DNA of 64,000 nt from Sepiola atlantica (taxonomy: Eukaryota > Mollusca > Cephalopoda > Sepiida > Sepiolidae), in the NCBI GenBank assembly GCA_963556195.1, contig OY744521.1:128625788-128689787 (forward strand), read 5' to 3'. The position numbers and the translations under genes were made by a program. Position 1 is the stretch's first letter. The number at the start of each line of letters is the position of its first letter. The notes below the pieces were generated by a model. That model saw only the letters and a program-made list of their open reading frames with translations. It made no database searches and was not told the origin of the DNA. This document shows, piece by piece, positions 1-10,023 of this stretch.

Positions 1-465
1 TGGCAATGTCGACCTGCCCTTCACGTTGACATCATCTCCTCTGACAATGTAAACCTGTTCATTGTTTTGACATCCTTTCCTCTGATAATGTCAACCTGTC
101 CTTTATGTTGACATCCTCTCTTCTGACAATGTCAACCTGTCAATTGGTTTTACATCCTCTTCTCCTTTGACAATGTCAACCTGCCTTTCATGTTTACACC
201 TATTTCTCTGACAATGTCAACCTGCCCATCGTTTTGACATCCTCTCCTCTGACAATGTAAACCTGTCCTTCATGTCGCCATCGTCTCACGTAATAATGTC
301 ACACGTGCCTTCATATTTACAACCTTCCATGTGACAATACCAGACTGACATTCATAATGACAGCCTCTCAGGTTATAATCTCATCCTGGTCTAAATATTG
401 ACAGTGTTCAGATGAGAATGTCAACCTGTCCTTCATGTTGACATCTTCCCATGTGACAATATCAG
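1..465. repeat. degenerate minisatellite, period about 41-43 bp
   Basis: About 11 imperfect units built on CAATGTCAACCTG followed by TTGACATCCTCTCCTCTGA. The first seven are well preserved and those after about 290 are strongly diverged. The array may continue left of the window. Confidence 0.85.
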
Positions 466-540
466 ATCTTATTTTTTAAATGCTTTTTATTTCTTTTTAT
501 TTCTTTTTGTTTATTTAAAGGTAGTGTATTAATTTGTCAT

Positions 541-911
541 TTCTTGGATCATTAGGACAACTAGTTTTATCTTGGATGTTATTCTGACAACATTTTGGCC
601 GATGTAACTTTCAACTCGATTCAGGTGTAACTTGTCGAACTCGGAAATCTGTACCAAATGTCGAACTTTATTTAATCTACAGGGGTAGATTGTTCTCGTT
701 TCGTAAGCCATAACCGAGTAGAAGTAATTTTTATTGTATTTTTAGTTAGTGTCGTCAGTATTGAGGATTGGACGTTCAACCTTCAGAAGAATGTCACTTA
801 AAGCTGATTATTGCTTAACAACTTTATGCGTTGCGCCACATGTCCATGTGAGAATAACATCGAAGATGAGAATAGTAGTCCGAATAATCCAAATAATCCA
901 AATTATCACTA
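541..911. mobile_element. foldback element, copy A
   Basis: The left end (TTGGATCATTAGGAC...ATCTTGGATGTTATTCT) is inverted at the right end (AGAATAACATCGAAGATGAG...AATAATCC). The left interior matches the arms of copies at 40834-41318 and 54305-54549. No coding capacity is seen, so this is a non-autonomous element. The right interior differs from copy B. Confidence 0.6.
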
Positions 912-1208
912 ATCTCAAAAATTCCGAAATATAATTGCAATTTTTTTTCTTCCCCAATATGAGTATGATCATTTATAACACAGCAAAAGAAACACATTTA
1001 GACAATTAATCATTTCCATCTATATTTTATTTGAATTAAAAACTGTGAAAAGTTCAACAATTTGATATTTTCTCATTTAGATAAGTTGAAGAGGAAGAAG
1101 AAGACCCGAATTCTTCAGGATTATTTTTTTCTGCCATATTTTCTGTCTTTTCGTGCTTCTTAATTTCTGAAGAATGTAAAATGGGCATTAATACTACTAC
1201 TATTGATA
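912..1208. other. AT-rich interval, nothing recognised
   Basis: No conserved coding, RNA or repeat signal seen. Confidence 0.5.

Positions 1209-1286
<78 letters not shown>
1209..1286. repeat. (ATT)n microsatellite
   Basis: About 26 uninterrupted trinucleotide units. It creates a poly-Ile reading frame that is not a gene. Confidence 0.97.
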
Positions 1287-1294
1287 TACTCACT

Positions 1295-1332
1295 AGGAGC
1301 CATTATCAGTGATTGCTCACTGGCAATAACTA
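1295..1332. repeat. short dispersed repeat shared with 12530-12562
   Basis: ATCAGTGATTGCTCACTGGC and neighbouring bases recur in inverted orientation at about 12532-12560, next to the second copy of another shared repeat. Confidence 0.6.
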
Positions 1333-1404
1333 GTGGAGTCCGAGTGATAACAAGTCTACCCAGATTGCATGCACTCTCCACCTCTTTCGATAACCATCGC
1401 AAAT

Positions 1405-1755
1405 TGATAGAGTGGGTGGGCAAAGTGGGTGTTTGATGCCAGTAAGCTCACACAAGTAGACTATTAGCAAAGTCTTGATCCATGGAGATTGTGGCCTCGG
1501 GAAAGCCCACTGGAGATAAATGCAGGGTCCTTTTCCGTGCGCGACATGGCACTACAGCTATCTTGATATTATACAACTAATGATAGAGCAGCTGCTCTTA
1601 GCGCTACCTAAGAGTTAGGGATCCTGTACTCCCAGCCGGACACAGCATCTAGACAAGATGTCTAACCTGTACCCTCAACCTGTGGCAAGAAATTTTCTTC
1701 AAGTTACTCAGTTAGAAAGAGAGATGGCGTTCATTGCCCTAGTCAGGAAACAAGA
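1405..1755 (+). repeat. dispersed repeat, second copy at 61870-62275
   Basis: About 350 bp align to 61870-62275, including TGTGGCCTCGGGAAAGCCCA, GCGCGACATGGCAC and CTAACCTGTACCCTCAACCT. The other copy abuts the 5' side of a Jockey/CR1-like LINE. This one stands alone, so it may be an independent element or a LINE 5' fragment. Confidence 0.75.
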
Positions 1756-2081
1756 CTAAGTATTGGGTGTCTTTAAGGCGCCGCTGTTTTGGTACCTCTG
1801 CACCTGGCTAATAGATAAAGAAGGAGTGAGAATAGCAAACGATAGGTAAAGCTGATCTACTCCTTAAGAAATTCTAGATATTTTGTTTGAGTTTCCAGCT
1901 CTAGGAAGGTTGTCGATCTGGACTACAGAGGCCTCCCTCCCCCATTGGTTTGGTGCTAAGATGTAAGTCAGTAGCACAAATTTTATGTCAGAGTTTTCCT
2001 TCTCCTAGATGGATGATCTGACAAGATCTACAGGTCTATTCCACCAAGAGGGGTAATCCTGCGCCTGTGTACTATGCAAGG

Positions 2082-2085
<4 letters not shown>
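1756..2085. other. no gene recognised
   Basis: Unique-looking sequence with no ORF of note and no recognised repeat. Confidence 0.4.

Positions 2086-2140
<55 letters not shown>
2086..2140. repeat. (AT)n microsatellite
   Basis: About 27 dinucleotide units. Confidence 0.97.
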
Positions 2141-2145
<5 letters not shown>

Positions 2146-2490
2146 TTTCCACTTCGAATAAGTCTTCATGTTACCTTCCAGAGACATCAGAAAAATGAAG
2201 ATAGATTCACCATAGGTAACAATACTATTTAAAATTCATTAGTAAAATAAATAGTAGAAAATAAGTCCAAAGAATTAACTTATGGATATGTAGGAAAGAA
2301 ACAGAAAAAGAAAATCTTATCTTTGAGTTCGAAGCTTCCATCTTTGACTTCATTCAAACCACTTCTACCGGTAGAGCATGTAGCCCTTACCGATGTAACC
2401 TCTTTATGGATAATAAAGGACAGGACGTTGTTGGATTGGAGGTGGACAGGGGAACGGCTTCCCTTTTTTTAAACTCTAATTACTTTGCTT
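2141..2490. other. no gene recognised
   Basis: Nothing supportable beyond AT-rich sequence. Confidence 0.4.
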
Positions 2491-2494
2491 TATC

Positions 2495-2671
2495 GCAACA
2501 GCTGTTTACCATCGATATCTAGCTAGCAACGACCGTTGGTCTTCTCTGAAATTTGAGTGGCACTAAGCCTTCCCAAGGTTCCAGTACTCTCCGCGCTCTT
2601 CTAGTGGAGGTCTCGTCAGTGCTTTCCCTCTTTAGTCTTTTCATCCTCCTTGATCCTTCACAACAGTTTTG

Positions 2672-2685
<14 letters not shown>
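2495..2685 (+). repeat. dispersed repeat, inverted copy at 12235-12450
   Basis: TCGCAACAGC, ACCGTTGGTCTTCTCT and CCAAGGTTCCAGTACTCTC occur in the same order on the minus strand at 12235-12450. Both copies end near a trinucleotide microsatellite. No protein is recognised. Confidence 0.75.

Positions 2686-2723
<38 letters not shown>
2672..2723. repeat. (ATA)n microsatellite
   Basis: About 17 trinucleotide units at the 3' end of the dispersed repeat. Confidence 0.95.
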
Positions 2724-2727
<4 letters not shown>

Positions 2728-2824
2728 TCAAAGAATTTTGGTATTCGGTCATAACTTTCAATATTATTCTGATTAGGGTTATTATATCAAAAACACTGGT
2801 TATCACCAAAATTGTGCAACATTG

Positions 2825-3065
2825 ATCCTGGCTTCTAATTAGATGGGTGACCACTTGGGACTACCAGACGCCATTGTGTTTTAGTGATTGTGATGCTGGG
2901 CTTCAATTTCGATGCCCTTGATTTGAATCCCAATGGTGTGCCTTTGGAAAAGACTTTATTCCAATTCCTCACATCGTCCAGGTGTAGAAATGGATGCAAG
3001 CTTATCTTGAATTAAAACTGGTAACAGACTAGCATCCTGTCACAGAGGTTGTTATATGTCACACA
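2825..3065 (+). repeat. SINE with 5S rRNA-like head and tRNA box-B-like segment
   Basis: AGATGGGTGACCACTTGGGA then CTACCAG resembles the 3' half of 5S rRNA. It is followed by GATTTGAATCC, close to a pol III B box. The body carries TGTGCCTTTGG-AAGACTTTA and CCAGGTGTAGAAATGG, then ACTAGCATCCTGTC, which is the typical core and tail of metazoan tRNA-type SINEs. Family assignment is from memory and boundaries are approximate. Confidence 0.65.
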
Positions 3066-3882
3066 TTTGCTTAGAATCATAGAAACCAGGAATAAGTACC
3101 AACAATATAAATATTCTGGCTTGCGAAAAAAAAAATTATAATGAGTTAGAAAATTGGGAATTAATATTATTTTTATTTTCAAATTGTTAAAATAAACAAA
3201 CTTTATTTTTGTTACAAAAATATTAATTTAGAAAATGATTTGGGTGATTTGTGTTTGTTTCTGGATCAAAACTGAAGCTTTTTTTATTATTCTTTATATT
3301 ATTTTATTTAAAATCGTTACACATCTTTTTTATATTTTGTTTTTAACAGAAAATAAACGAATTCAAATTTGTAAATTGTCACACAATACAATTTTATAAA
3401 CTCTTTAACATGCTTGAAAAAATACAGAACTTTTCTGTTGTAACTTTGATAAAGAGGTACAATATACAGGATTGTTACCGAGTGGAACGAACAATCAAGG
3501 CGTTAGTATAAGGAAGAAAGAAAGATGTATTGCAATAGAGAATGCAATGATAGAGAGACAAACATTAATAAAAAATATTACTAATGTCAGAAGCGATATT
3601 TTTGTCAATGCTGTGCTTACTCTATATATATTAAGTCCATATAGGAAAAAGGGAGTGTACAACCTTTTCAAAAATATTTAAAGTTTTATAATACAATGAA
3701 TGAAGATAAAATGAGATGAATAAATAAACTTTATTTAATACATATGACATTTTTGGGAGTCAGGGTTATTTCCCTTGGAGAGAAACTGGTTTCCAGGCTA
3801 GAGTTATACCTCTTGGAGAAAAGGGCTCACATCCCAAATCTCGCAGTGAATGCGAGATTTGGTTGGGGACTCTCGCACCACT

Positions 3883-3885
<3 letters not shown>
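3066..3885. other. AT-rich interval, nothing recognised
   Basis: Contains short ORFs without recognisable domains. A small hairpin (ATCTCGCAGTGAATGCGAGAT) sits at 3838-3858. Confidence 0.4.

Positions 3886-3891
<6 letters not shown>

Positions 3892-3928
<37 letters not shown>
3892..3928. repeat. (ATC)n microsatellite at a LINE 3' end
   Basis: About 12 units. It directly precedes a minus-strand RTE 3' tail, whose ends carry GAT repeats. Confidence 0.95.
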
Positions 3929-4050
3929 GGTTAACCTTCGTTTTACATGCTAGCATGTTTTGGACGGCTTTTATAAATTGACTTCCAAACTGACCTATCT
4001 CTGCCAGGACTTTATTTATCCCTCTTTTTGTAAAGTCCATCCTTATCACT
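3929..4050 (-). mobile_element. RTE-type LINE 3' end fragment
   Basis: The reverse complement reads GGATAAATAAAG, GGCAGAGATAGG, TTTGGAAGTCAATTTATAAA and the ATGCTAGCATGTAAAACG tail, the same 3' terminus as the copies at 31540, 36150, 48340 and 54550. Confidence 0.75.
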
Positions 4051-4405
4051 ATGTCAAAAATTAAAACGAGATTTTGTCCTCATTAGTTTTTATGCGATCC
4101 CCAATAAGATGAAGTATGGGCACGTCAACTAACAAAAAGGACACCATGGGAAAATGTAAATCTTTGTTTCGTGTTTTACACATGTCTACTTTTTAGCCTT
4201 TAAAGGAAAAATGTGTGCATTCTTTCATTGCTATGGGAACAAATGTATTCTGTTTGTTTAACATGTCTCATTACTCTCGTTATAGTTTGTTGCAGACAAT
4301 CTATTAATAAATGAAATCTCTTGCCACAATTTATCAATCATCTTTTATATTCCAACATGCATGTCGTATTTGTTGCTCAAATGATAATTACACACGTCTA
4401 TATAA
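4051..4405. other. no gene recognised
   Basis: AT-rich. Nothing supportable seen. Confidence 0.4.
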
Positions 4406-4625
4406 CCAACGATAATGCATGACGAATATTAATCGCCCACGTGTGCAGAACTTAGAATATTAATGTCTTTGATACAATATCATATCACATCAGAATATTA
4501 ATCACCCACGTGTGCAGAACTTAGAATATTAATGTCTTTGATACAATATCACATCACATCAGAATATTAATCACCCACGTGTACAGAATGTATGTCTTTG
4601 ATACAACATCACATCACATCATTTA
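4406..4625. repeat. three tandem units of about 69 bp, each with CACGTG
   Basis: The unit contains GAATATTAATC(G/A)CCCACGTG and TTAATGTCTTTGATACAA, then ATATCACATCA. Two units are full length. The third lacks about 15 bp after the CACGTGTACAGAA part. Confidence 0.9.
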
Positions 4626-5029
4626 TCCGTTAATTTAATATTTGGAAGGATTTATTCTAGAATAGTTTGTTTTTATTTACTAAAATCCTGACTGTCGAAT
4701 TCATGACTTCAGATCTATATAATAATATGCTAAGGCAATTTCATGTTTGTACATACGTCATCATTCTCCAACTCATTTTTTTAAAAGATTGGATAACCCA
4801 ATCACTGAAGGTGCAATGTGAAAAAAATAATTTTTTAAAATTTCATCTCATGTCGCTTTTGTTTCGATCGTGAAACTCGAACTAAAATACACTTTGTTGG
4901 CCTTTGGGCTAGAACCAAAATGTAGTAACTGTTCTGTCCAAAGATAATGGCGTGGGGTTTGCGTTTGTGCCAGACATTCATAGAATAGAAATATATCACA
5001 AACTCCGACAAGGGTTTTGGAGATAGACC
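4626..5029. other. no gene recognised
   Basis: Short overlapping ORFs on both strands without recognisable domains. Confidence 0.4.
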
Positions 5030-5145
5030 CATATAAAGAAAGAGGGATAAATAAAGACAGAGATAGATTAGTTTTGAAGTCAATTTCTAAAAGCCGTACA
5101 ACACATGCCAGCATGTAAAACGGACGTTAAACCGAATATGATAAT
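5030..5145 (+). mobile_element. RTE-type LINE 3' end fragment
   Basis: Starts ATAAAGAAAGAGGGATAAATA and ends CACATGCCAGCATGTAAAAC, GTTAAACCGAATATGATAAT, as in the other RTE tails of this window. Confidence 0.8.
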
Positions 5146-5149
5146 AATG

Positions 5150-5308
5150 AGTCACCATTTTTCAAAGCTAAAATCCACTTGAGGATTGGTGTTGGAAAAG
5201 GATTTATTAACGTTAGATTTTAAGATGACTCTGCTGTAGTCTGCGGGGAAGCAGTCCGATGATAATGTGTTCCACTGATGAGAAGTTTTGGGAAAGAAAC
5301 TCTGTTCA

Positions 5309-5312
<4 letters not shown>
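5150..5312 (-). pseudogene. Jockey/CR1-like LINE, RT C-terminus
   Basis: Minus strand reads SFFPKTSHQWNTLSSDCFPA then a KSNVNKSFS stretch, the conserved C-terminal SFFPRT--LWNSLP motif of these LINEs. It is followed by the shared 3' end GAGTCACCATT on the plus strand. Only the last 50 or so codons remain. Confidence 0.8.

Positions 5313-5371
<59 letters not shown>
5311..5371. repeat. (GAT)n microsatellite
   Basis: About 20 trinucleotide units. It makes poly-Met and poly-Ile frames that are not genes. Confidence 0.97.
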
Positions 5372-5815
5372 GCTCGATTCTGGAAGAACCATAATGTCCC
5401 CATCAAAGTGAAATGTAAAGTATCACAGGGCTACAATTATTTCAACTCTTCTGCTAGACGATATATTAGACCCAAGTAATTAAAATCCGCCTACTAGACG
5501 ACATGAATGCAGCATGAATATAAAATGGTGAAAGAAGGTCTCACAATAGGAAAACCTGACGAGATTCGTCTTGGACAACATGCGTGCACTTCTCATTCAG
5601 CAAAACCTGCCATCAACATGTGGGCATGAAGTGTGGATGGAAAACAACACGATCCCCAAACTATTTTCTCAGTTTACAAGTGAACCCCGAAATCATGATA
5701 GACCTAAACTCACTTACAAGGATACAATAAATCTCAAAATCCTTTTGATCTCGACAGAAGAATAGTCCGATCTGACAAAAACCCAAAATATGTGCAGAGT
5801 GATGATTCATAGTAG
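5372..5815. other. no gene recognised
   Basis: A 64-codon open frame at 5571-5765 shows no domain I can name. Confidence 0.4.
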
Positions 5816-5816
5816 A

Positions 5817-6900
5817 TCAGTTAGAGTTGTTAATGACAAACCGGCTGATTATCTCTCGTTTTTTTTTTCTTTCAATTTTCTTACCTTTTTGTTTTTGCTG
5901 GGGATGGGGCATTCTACCGGATGCCAGACATTCACCTGATATTTCAGAGACTCCAACCGAGAGATATTTTAAAATTTTAACTGTCCCTTTAAGTGCAATT
6001 TTTTTGTATCTCCCTTGCACTTGATTCATCGGGTATATTTGCCAGGTAGTTTTTAAAATTCTTTTTCATGAGTCCGGTTGCTCCTATATTTATTGGAATG
6101 ATGGAGATCTTCCTAAGATTCCAGTTGCTTTTCATGTCGTACATAAGACTTGGTATTTAGTTATCTTCTTCAATTCAGCTCTGCTTACCTCAGCCTGATT
6201 AGGGACACTGACTTAAACAAGGGTTGCTACTTTATCTCTTTTATCTCATATCACTGTGTCAAGTTTAACAGCTCCGTTTTCTAGGTATGTAGCTGTAGGA
6301 ATTGAATAGTCATAGTGAATGGTGTATGACTTATTTCTGACTGTTCTTTCTTGTATATGTTCCCAGGACTTGCTGCTACACTGGATATTCAACTTTTTAC
6401 AGATGATGGTTCAGTGGAGATATTTACACACTCCATTCTGTCACATTGTATAGTAGCCGTCCCCCAGCAGAACCTTACAACTGGATGTCAGGTGGCTCAC
6501 ACTCTCTACTTCTGTATATGAAACCTGCACTTGTCGTTCCTAGAACACTCATCTTCTTAAAAGCATTGGTCATCAAGACTTGATCTTGGGCAGCCATTAT
6601 CATCCTCTCCTGATCATAGTGGAGCGATCCTCTTTTTAGCCAGTCTACAGAGCCTTCCTTATCTATATATTCCTGGGATAGTTCATCCAGAAAATATTTG
6701 GCAGATTGTTGGTTGGCCCATTCTTTCAGTTTCAGACCTATGGTGCAATGGGGAAGAAAGGTCTTGTATCTTTAGCACCTCTAAAACAAAGCTTCCCTCC
6801 TTTCACCACCAACGCTTGGATCTTCGTTTTGATCCAGTTGAAATGAATGGCTCTCTCTTTGAGGAAGACCCTTGTTTTGATAAGCTTGTAGAGTGAAAAG
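5817..6900 (-). pseudogene. decayed LINE with restriction-like endonuclease (R2/NeSL/CRE-type), C-terminal part
   Basis: Reading down from about 6720, the minus strand shows ERMIMAAQDQVLMTNAFKKM, the usual lead-in to a C-terminal zinc knuckle. Next is ENGAVKLDTVI (in place of RPDIVV) and then VSVPN, the PD-(D/E)XK-like core of restriction-like endonucleases in non-LTR elements. The end reads KKIALKGTVKILKYLSVG. Frames are broken by stops and indels. The RT domain itself is not recognisable here, so this is the 3' third of an old copy. Clade is inferred from domain order only. Confidence 0.65.
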
Positions 6901-7365
6901 TTGGTGTGAACTGAGTCTAGAAGTGTGAGAAAGCCATTTTTTGTTGAATCAGACGCGTCTATTTATCTGACTCAGCTGGCTTGATAGTAAGAAGAAAATA
7001 GGGTAACCAAGTTCCAAATAAAATACCAACATACAATACAATACAATAAAATCAAATTTATTTAACAGGAACGTAGGAATACACGAATGTAAGGCAAGTT
7101 GGTTCGGCAGGCATGCACGTATTAGAATAGAAATGTAATCAAGTGCAGGTCTCTAAACTCACCTTTGACTAAGTGACGAGAGACGAGCCAGAAATTTGAT
7201 GACTTGTGATGTCTACATCTTGACAGGAACTGAATTATATTGTGTGTGAACTGGTTTGAACGGAAAGCTGAGCATGCGCAGAAACGTTCCAAAACGCCCA
7301 CGGCATAGCTATGCAAGTTTTAGCATAACAGCGCAGGTACGAGAGATTACACGTAAGTACAATAG
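6901..7365. other. no gene recognised
   Basis: Contains a short ACAAT-type microsatellite near 7030-7050. No domain recognised. Confidence 0.4.
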
Positions 7366-7369
7366 AATT

Positions 7370-7670
7370 GATTTCACTAATATGACTACTACAAGCTCCT
7401 AGGACTGACTTTCACTCCATATCTAAAATGGAAAATTTATATCCAATCTATTGCTAAGGTTACTGGAAAAAATAGTTGGATCATTTTATCGCTACAAAAA
7501 ATACCTGACTCCTAATTCAATCCTCTACCTATATAGGGGTCAGATACGTCCTCAGATGAAGTACTGCTGCCACAGTCCTTGACAGCGTTCGAAATCGACT
7601 TTGTAATATAGTGAGAGAAGAGATGTTGCTAGTCTAATTACTGGCAGGGCAGAGGCTGGCGTTTTGCTCT
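7370..7670 (+). pseudogene. Jockey/CR1-like LINE RT fragment
   Basis: Encodes LLGLTFTPYLKWKIYIQSIA and then a degraded SILYLYKG--RPQMKYCCH-like segment with stops, equivalent to the C-terminal RT region in the LINE at 58937-60535. Confidence 0.7.
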
Positions 7671-7690
7671 AAGTAAAAAATAAATAAACA

Positions 7691-7786
7691 GGAGATTTAG
7701 AAAGATACTTGATAAGTGAAATATTTTATTTATTTAAAAGAAAATAGATAAAATATTTCACTTATCAAGTATCTTTCTAAATCTCC
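7691..7786. repeat. near-perfect 96-bp palindrome
   Basis: GGAGATTTAGAAAGATACTT at the left end is exactly inverted at the right end. Arms are about 45 bp around a short A-rich centre. A nearby 30-bp direct repeat (TAAACAAATAATTA at 7791 and 7986) suggests a MITE-like event. Confidence 0.9.
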
Positions 7787-8283
7787 TTTTTAAACAAATA
7801 ATTAATTTAACTATCAAAATAGTCAATCAGAATCCACCTTGAGATATACAGGGGCCGAGGATGAAGACACTCATAGAACAGCTCTTCTATGCCTAAGTAT
7901 TTATGTTTTAGCTGTTGGAGGCTGGGTTTTCCTGTAAATAAAAAAGGACACTTTAAAAGATTTTGATAAGTAAGTATTTTTTTCGTAAACAAATAATTAG
8001 TTTAACTATTAAATAACTGCACACGGCGCATTTTCTATTGCTTAAATATTTTTAATAATCCAAATTATTCACCTAGAATGTGAATGCAACTTTATGGGAC
8101 AACATTTCCCACACTCGATGCCAATCGCATCCACAATTAATGCAGTTATTTGGTAAATATATATTTTTTGAATACCCAGTCTGGAAACTAAATTGAATAA
8201 AAGAAAAGAATTAATTGAAAATATCACGATAAAGAACGGAATAAATTGACAAACCATTCGCAGGGCCGGCAGGACAGTTATAA
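7787..8283. other. AT-rich interval with a short direct repeat
   Basis: TAAACAAATAATTA(A/G)TTTAAC occurs at about 7791-7810 and 7986-8005. No coding signal. Confidence 0.5.
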
Positions 8284-8312
8284 AAGTGTGTGTGTGTGGG
8301 GGGGGGGGTCTC
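8284..8312. repeat. (GT)n followed by a G run
   Basis: A short GT array and a 10-G run. Confidence 0.9.
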
Positions 8313-8394
8313 TTAAAAAGTGGGGAGGGGGGCGGCCCACATTGCGCCCAGAATGCCAAATATGGGAATAAATTCAATATCTTGACTAAAGATG

Positions 8395-8960
8395 ATTTTC
8401 CGATAGTGGTTGAGAGCTCGTTGGAAGCGGAATGGAATTCTCTTGGTGATAGAAAAATAAAAATTCAAAATTTTTAAATTTTTTGGCGTCTGGCTCAAAT
8501 TACTTTATTTGGGCATATTGGGGAAAAATCCCTGTTTGGGGCATATTTTGGTTTTAAATGATCGTCTGGTAGTGGTTGATGGCTCGTTAGAAGCGGAATG
8601 GAATACTCTTAGTGATAGATGAAGAAACATTAAAAAGAATTCAATTTTTTGGCGTCTGAGCCCAAACTACCATATTAGGGCATTTTGGACCAAAAATACT
8701 TTTTTTGACATAATTTAGACATGAAATGATCTTCTGATAGGGTACACCCCTATTTTGTTGGAAGCATATTAGCAAGTCGCTTCTGGTGAAAAAAGAACAA
8801 ACAGAAATTTCAATTTGGGGTGGAGGGGGGGGGGCTAGGCCCAAATGACCATATTTGGTCATTTTGGGCCAAATACACCTTTTTGGACTTAATCTAGACA
8901 TAAAATGATTTTCTGACACTGCTTGATGGCTCATTTGAAACATATCAGCAAGTCGCTTCT
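8395..8960. repeat. tandem repeat, period about 166-180 bp, more than three units
   Basis: Units start near 8398, 8567, 8733 and 8913 with TCTG(A/G)TAGTGGTTGA-GCTCG-T-GAAGC-like sequence and share TTTTTTGGCGTCTG and GGGCATTTTGG. A single isolated CTCGTTGGAAGCGTATTA at 9129 suggests the array once extended further right. Confidence 0.85.
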
Positions 8961-9149
8961 AGTAACAATGACAAAATTCAAGAATCAATTGGTGTATCAA
9001 ATATAGAGAATACATAAAGTTAAAAGTATTAACTGACAAGGTGCATATAAAAGTACAAAAGTGAAAAGTATAAAAGTTTAAATGTATTAAGTATAAAAGT
9101 ATAAATGTATGTATTGGAATTGGAATAGCTCGTTGGAAGCGTATTAACA
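8961..9149. other. no gene recognised
   Basis: AT-rich with AAAAGTATAAAAGT repeats. Confidence 0.4.
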
Positions 9150-10023
9150 AGGCAGACTTGCATTGTTTCTCTGTTCTTCACTTCAAATTGCGTTCATTGG
9201 ACTTTGCTCAAAAGATACTGTATCGGTTGTTCTGTGGACAGAAGGACTGGAGGGGGGATGGAATGAATAACTTTGGATATTATGTTGATCCTCAACAATG
9301 CGAAAAAAGAAGGTATCGATGCAATCCGAAAAATCACCGGTATGTTAATGAATGCACCATATGCGAGTGGAGGAAATACAAATAATGGCCCGCTTTGCAA
9401 CAGAATTTTTAGCCCTCAAAATCCCTTTTACGGATGTTCTCTCATCCATAACAGCGTCGATCGTGAAAATTTTGAAACGTTCATGAGTAACACCAACATC
9501 ATCCTGTTATCATTCAGTCTGTCACAAACAAATGTGTGCATGTGGAAGCATTGAAAACGTTGGGCATCGAGATAATGCTTCATCTCAGAATTGCCTTCGT
9601 CGATGAGAAGGCTAAACCATGGATTATGATCATCCCGAGCTACCATCAAATGTGTGCCCATAGTTCAAGTGGAATAACGGTAACTCAATAGCAAAATGGA
9701 GTGAGACTCCAGTAGAGTCTTGGAACAAGCACGTTCGGTCTTTCCTAAGTGGTCCAGCTGCATTGTCTCGGCAACTGTCCATCAAGGACAATATTCATGA
9801 TATACTTCGACGAATGTTAATAATGTCTCACCCTGAAATCGCTTCACGACACCCCCGACCTCACTGTAATATTTGTGATGAAACTGGACACACAGCAAGG
9901 TCAATCAGACATACCAAGTCGACTGCTTACACTATGGAACAAGCTCAAATAGATTCATTGTATTTTGACAAGTTTACTTTTGTTTGTTCGTTCATTGAAC
10001 ATTTTCAGCAAAATTTTACTTAA
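9150..10023 (+). pseudogene. broken ORF of unidentified, probably transposon-derived protein with a zinc knuckle
   Basis: Coding traces continue through at least three frames: ILNNAKKEGIDAIRKITGML, NNGPLCNRIFSPQNPF and NSVDRENFETFMS; then VEALKTLGIEIML with KPWIMIIPSYHQMCAHS; then AKWSETPVESWNKHVRSFLS, RQLSIKDNIHDILRRMLIMS and HCNICDETGHTARSI. The last is a CX2CX4HX4C knuckle with the final Cys replaced by Ile. The style (frameshifted, zinc knuckle, acidic tail) suits a mobile-element protein, but I cannot name the family. No terminal repeats were identified. Confidence 0.55.

Noticed and set aside
1203..1436. ORFs with poly-Ile, poly-Met, poly-His or poly-Tyr-Ile stretches (also 2005-2187, 2519-2854, 3744-4049, 5152-5479)
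   Set aside because: Translations of ATT, AT, ATA, ATC and GAT microsatellites.
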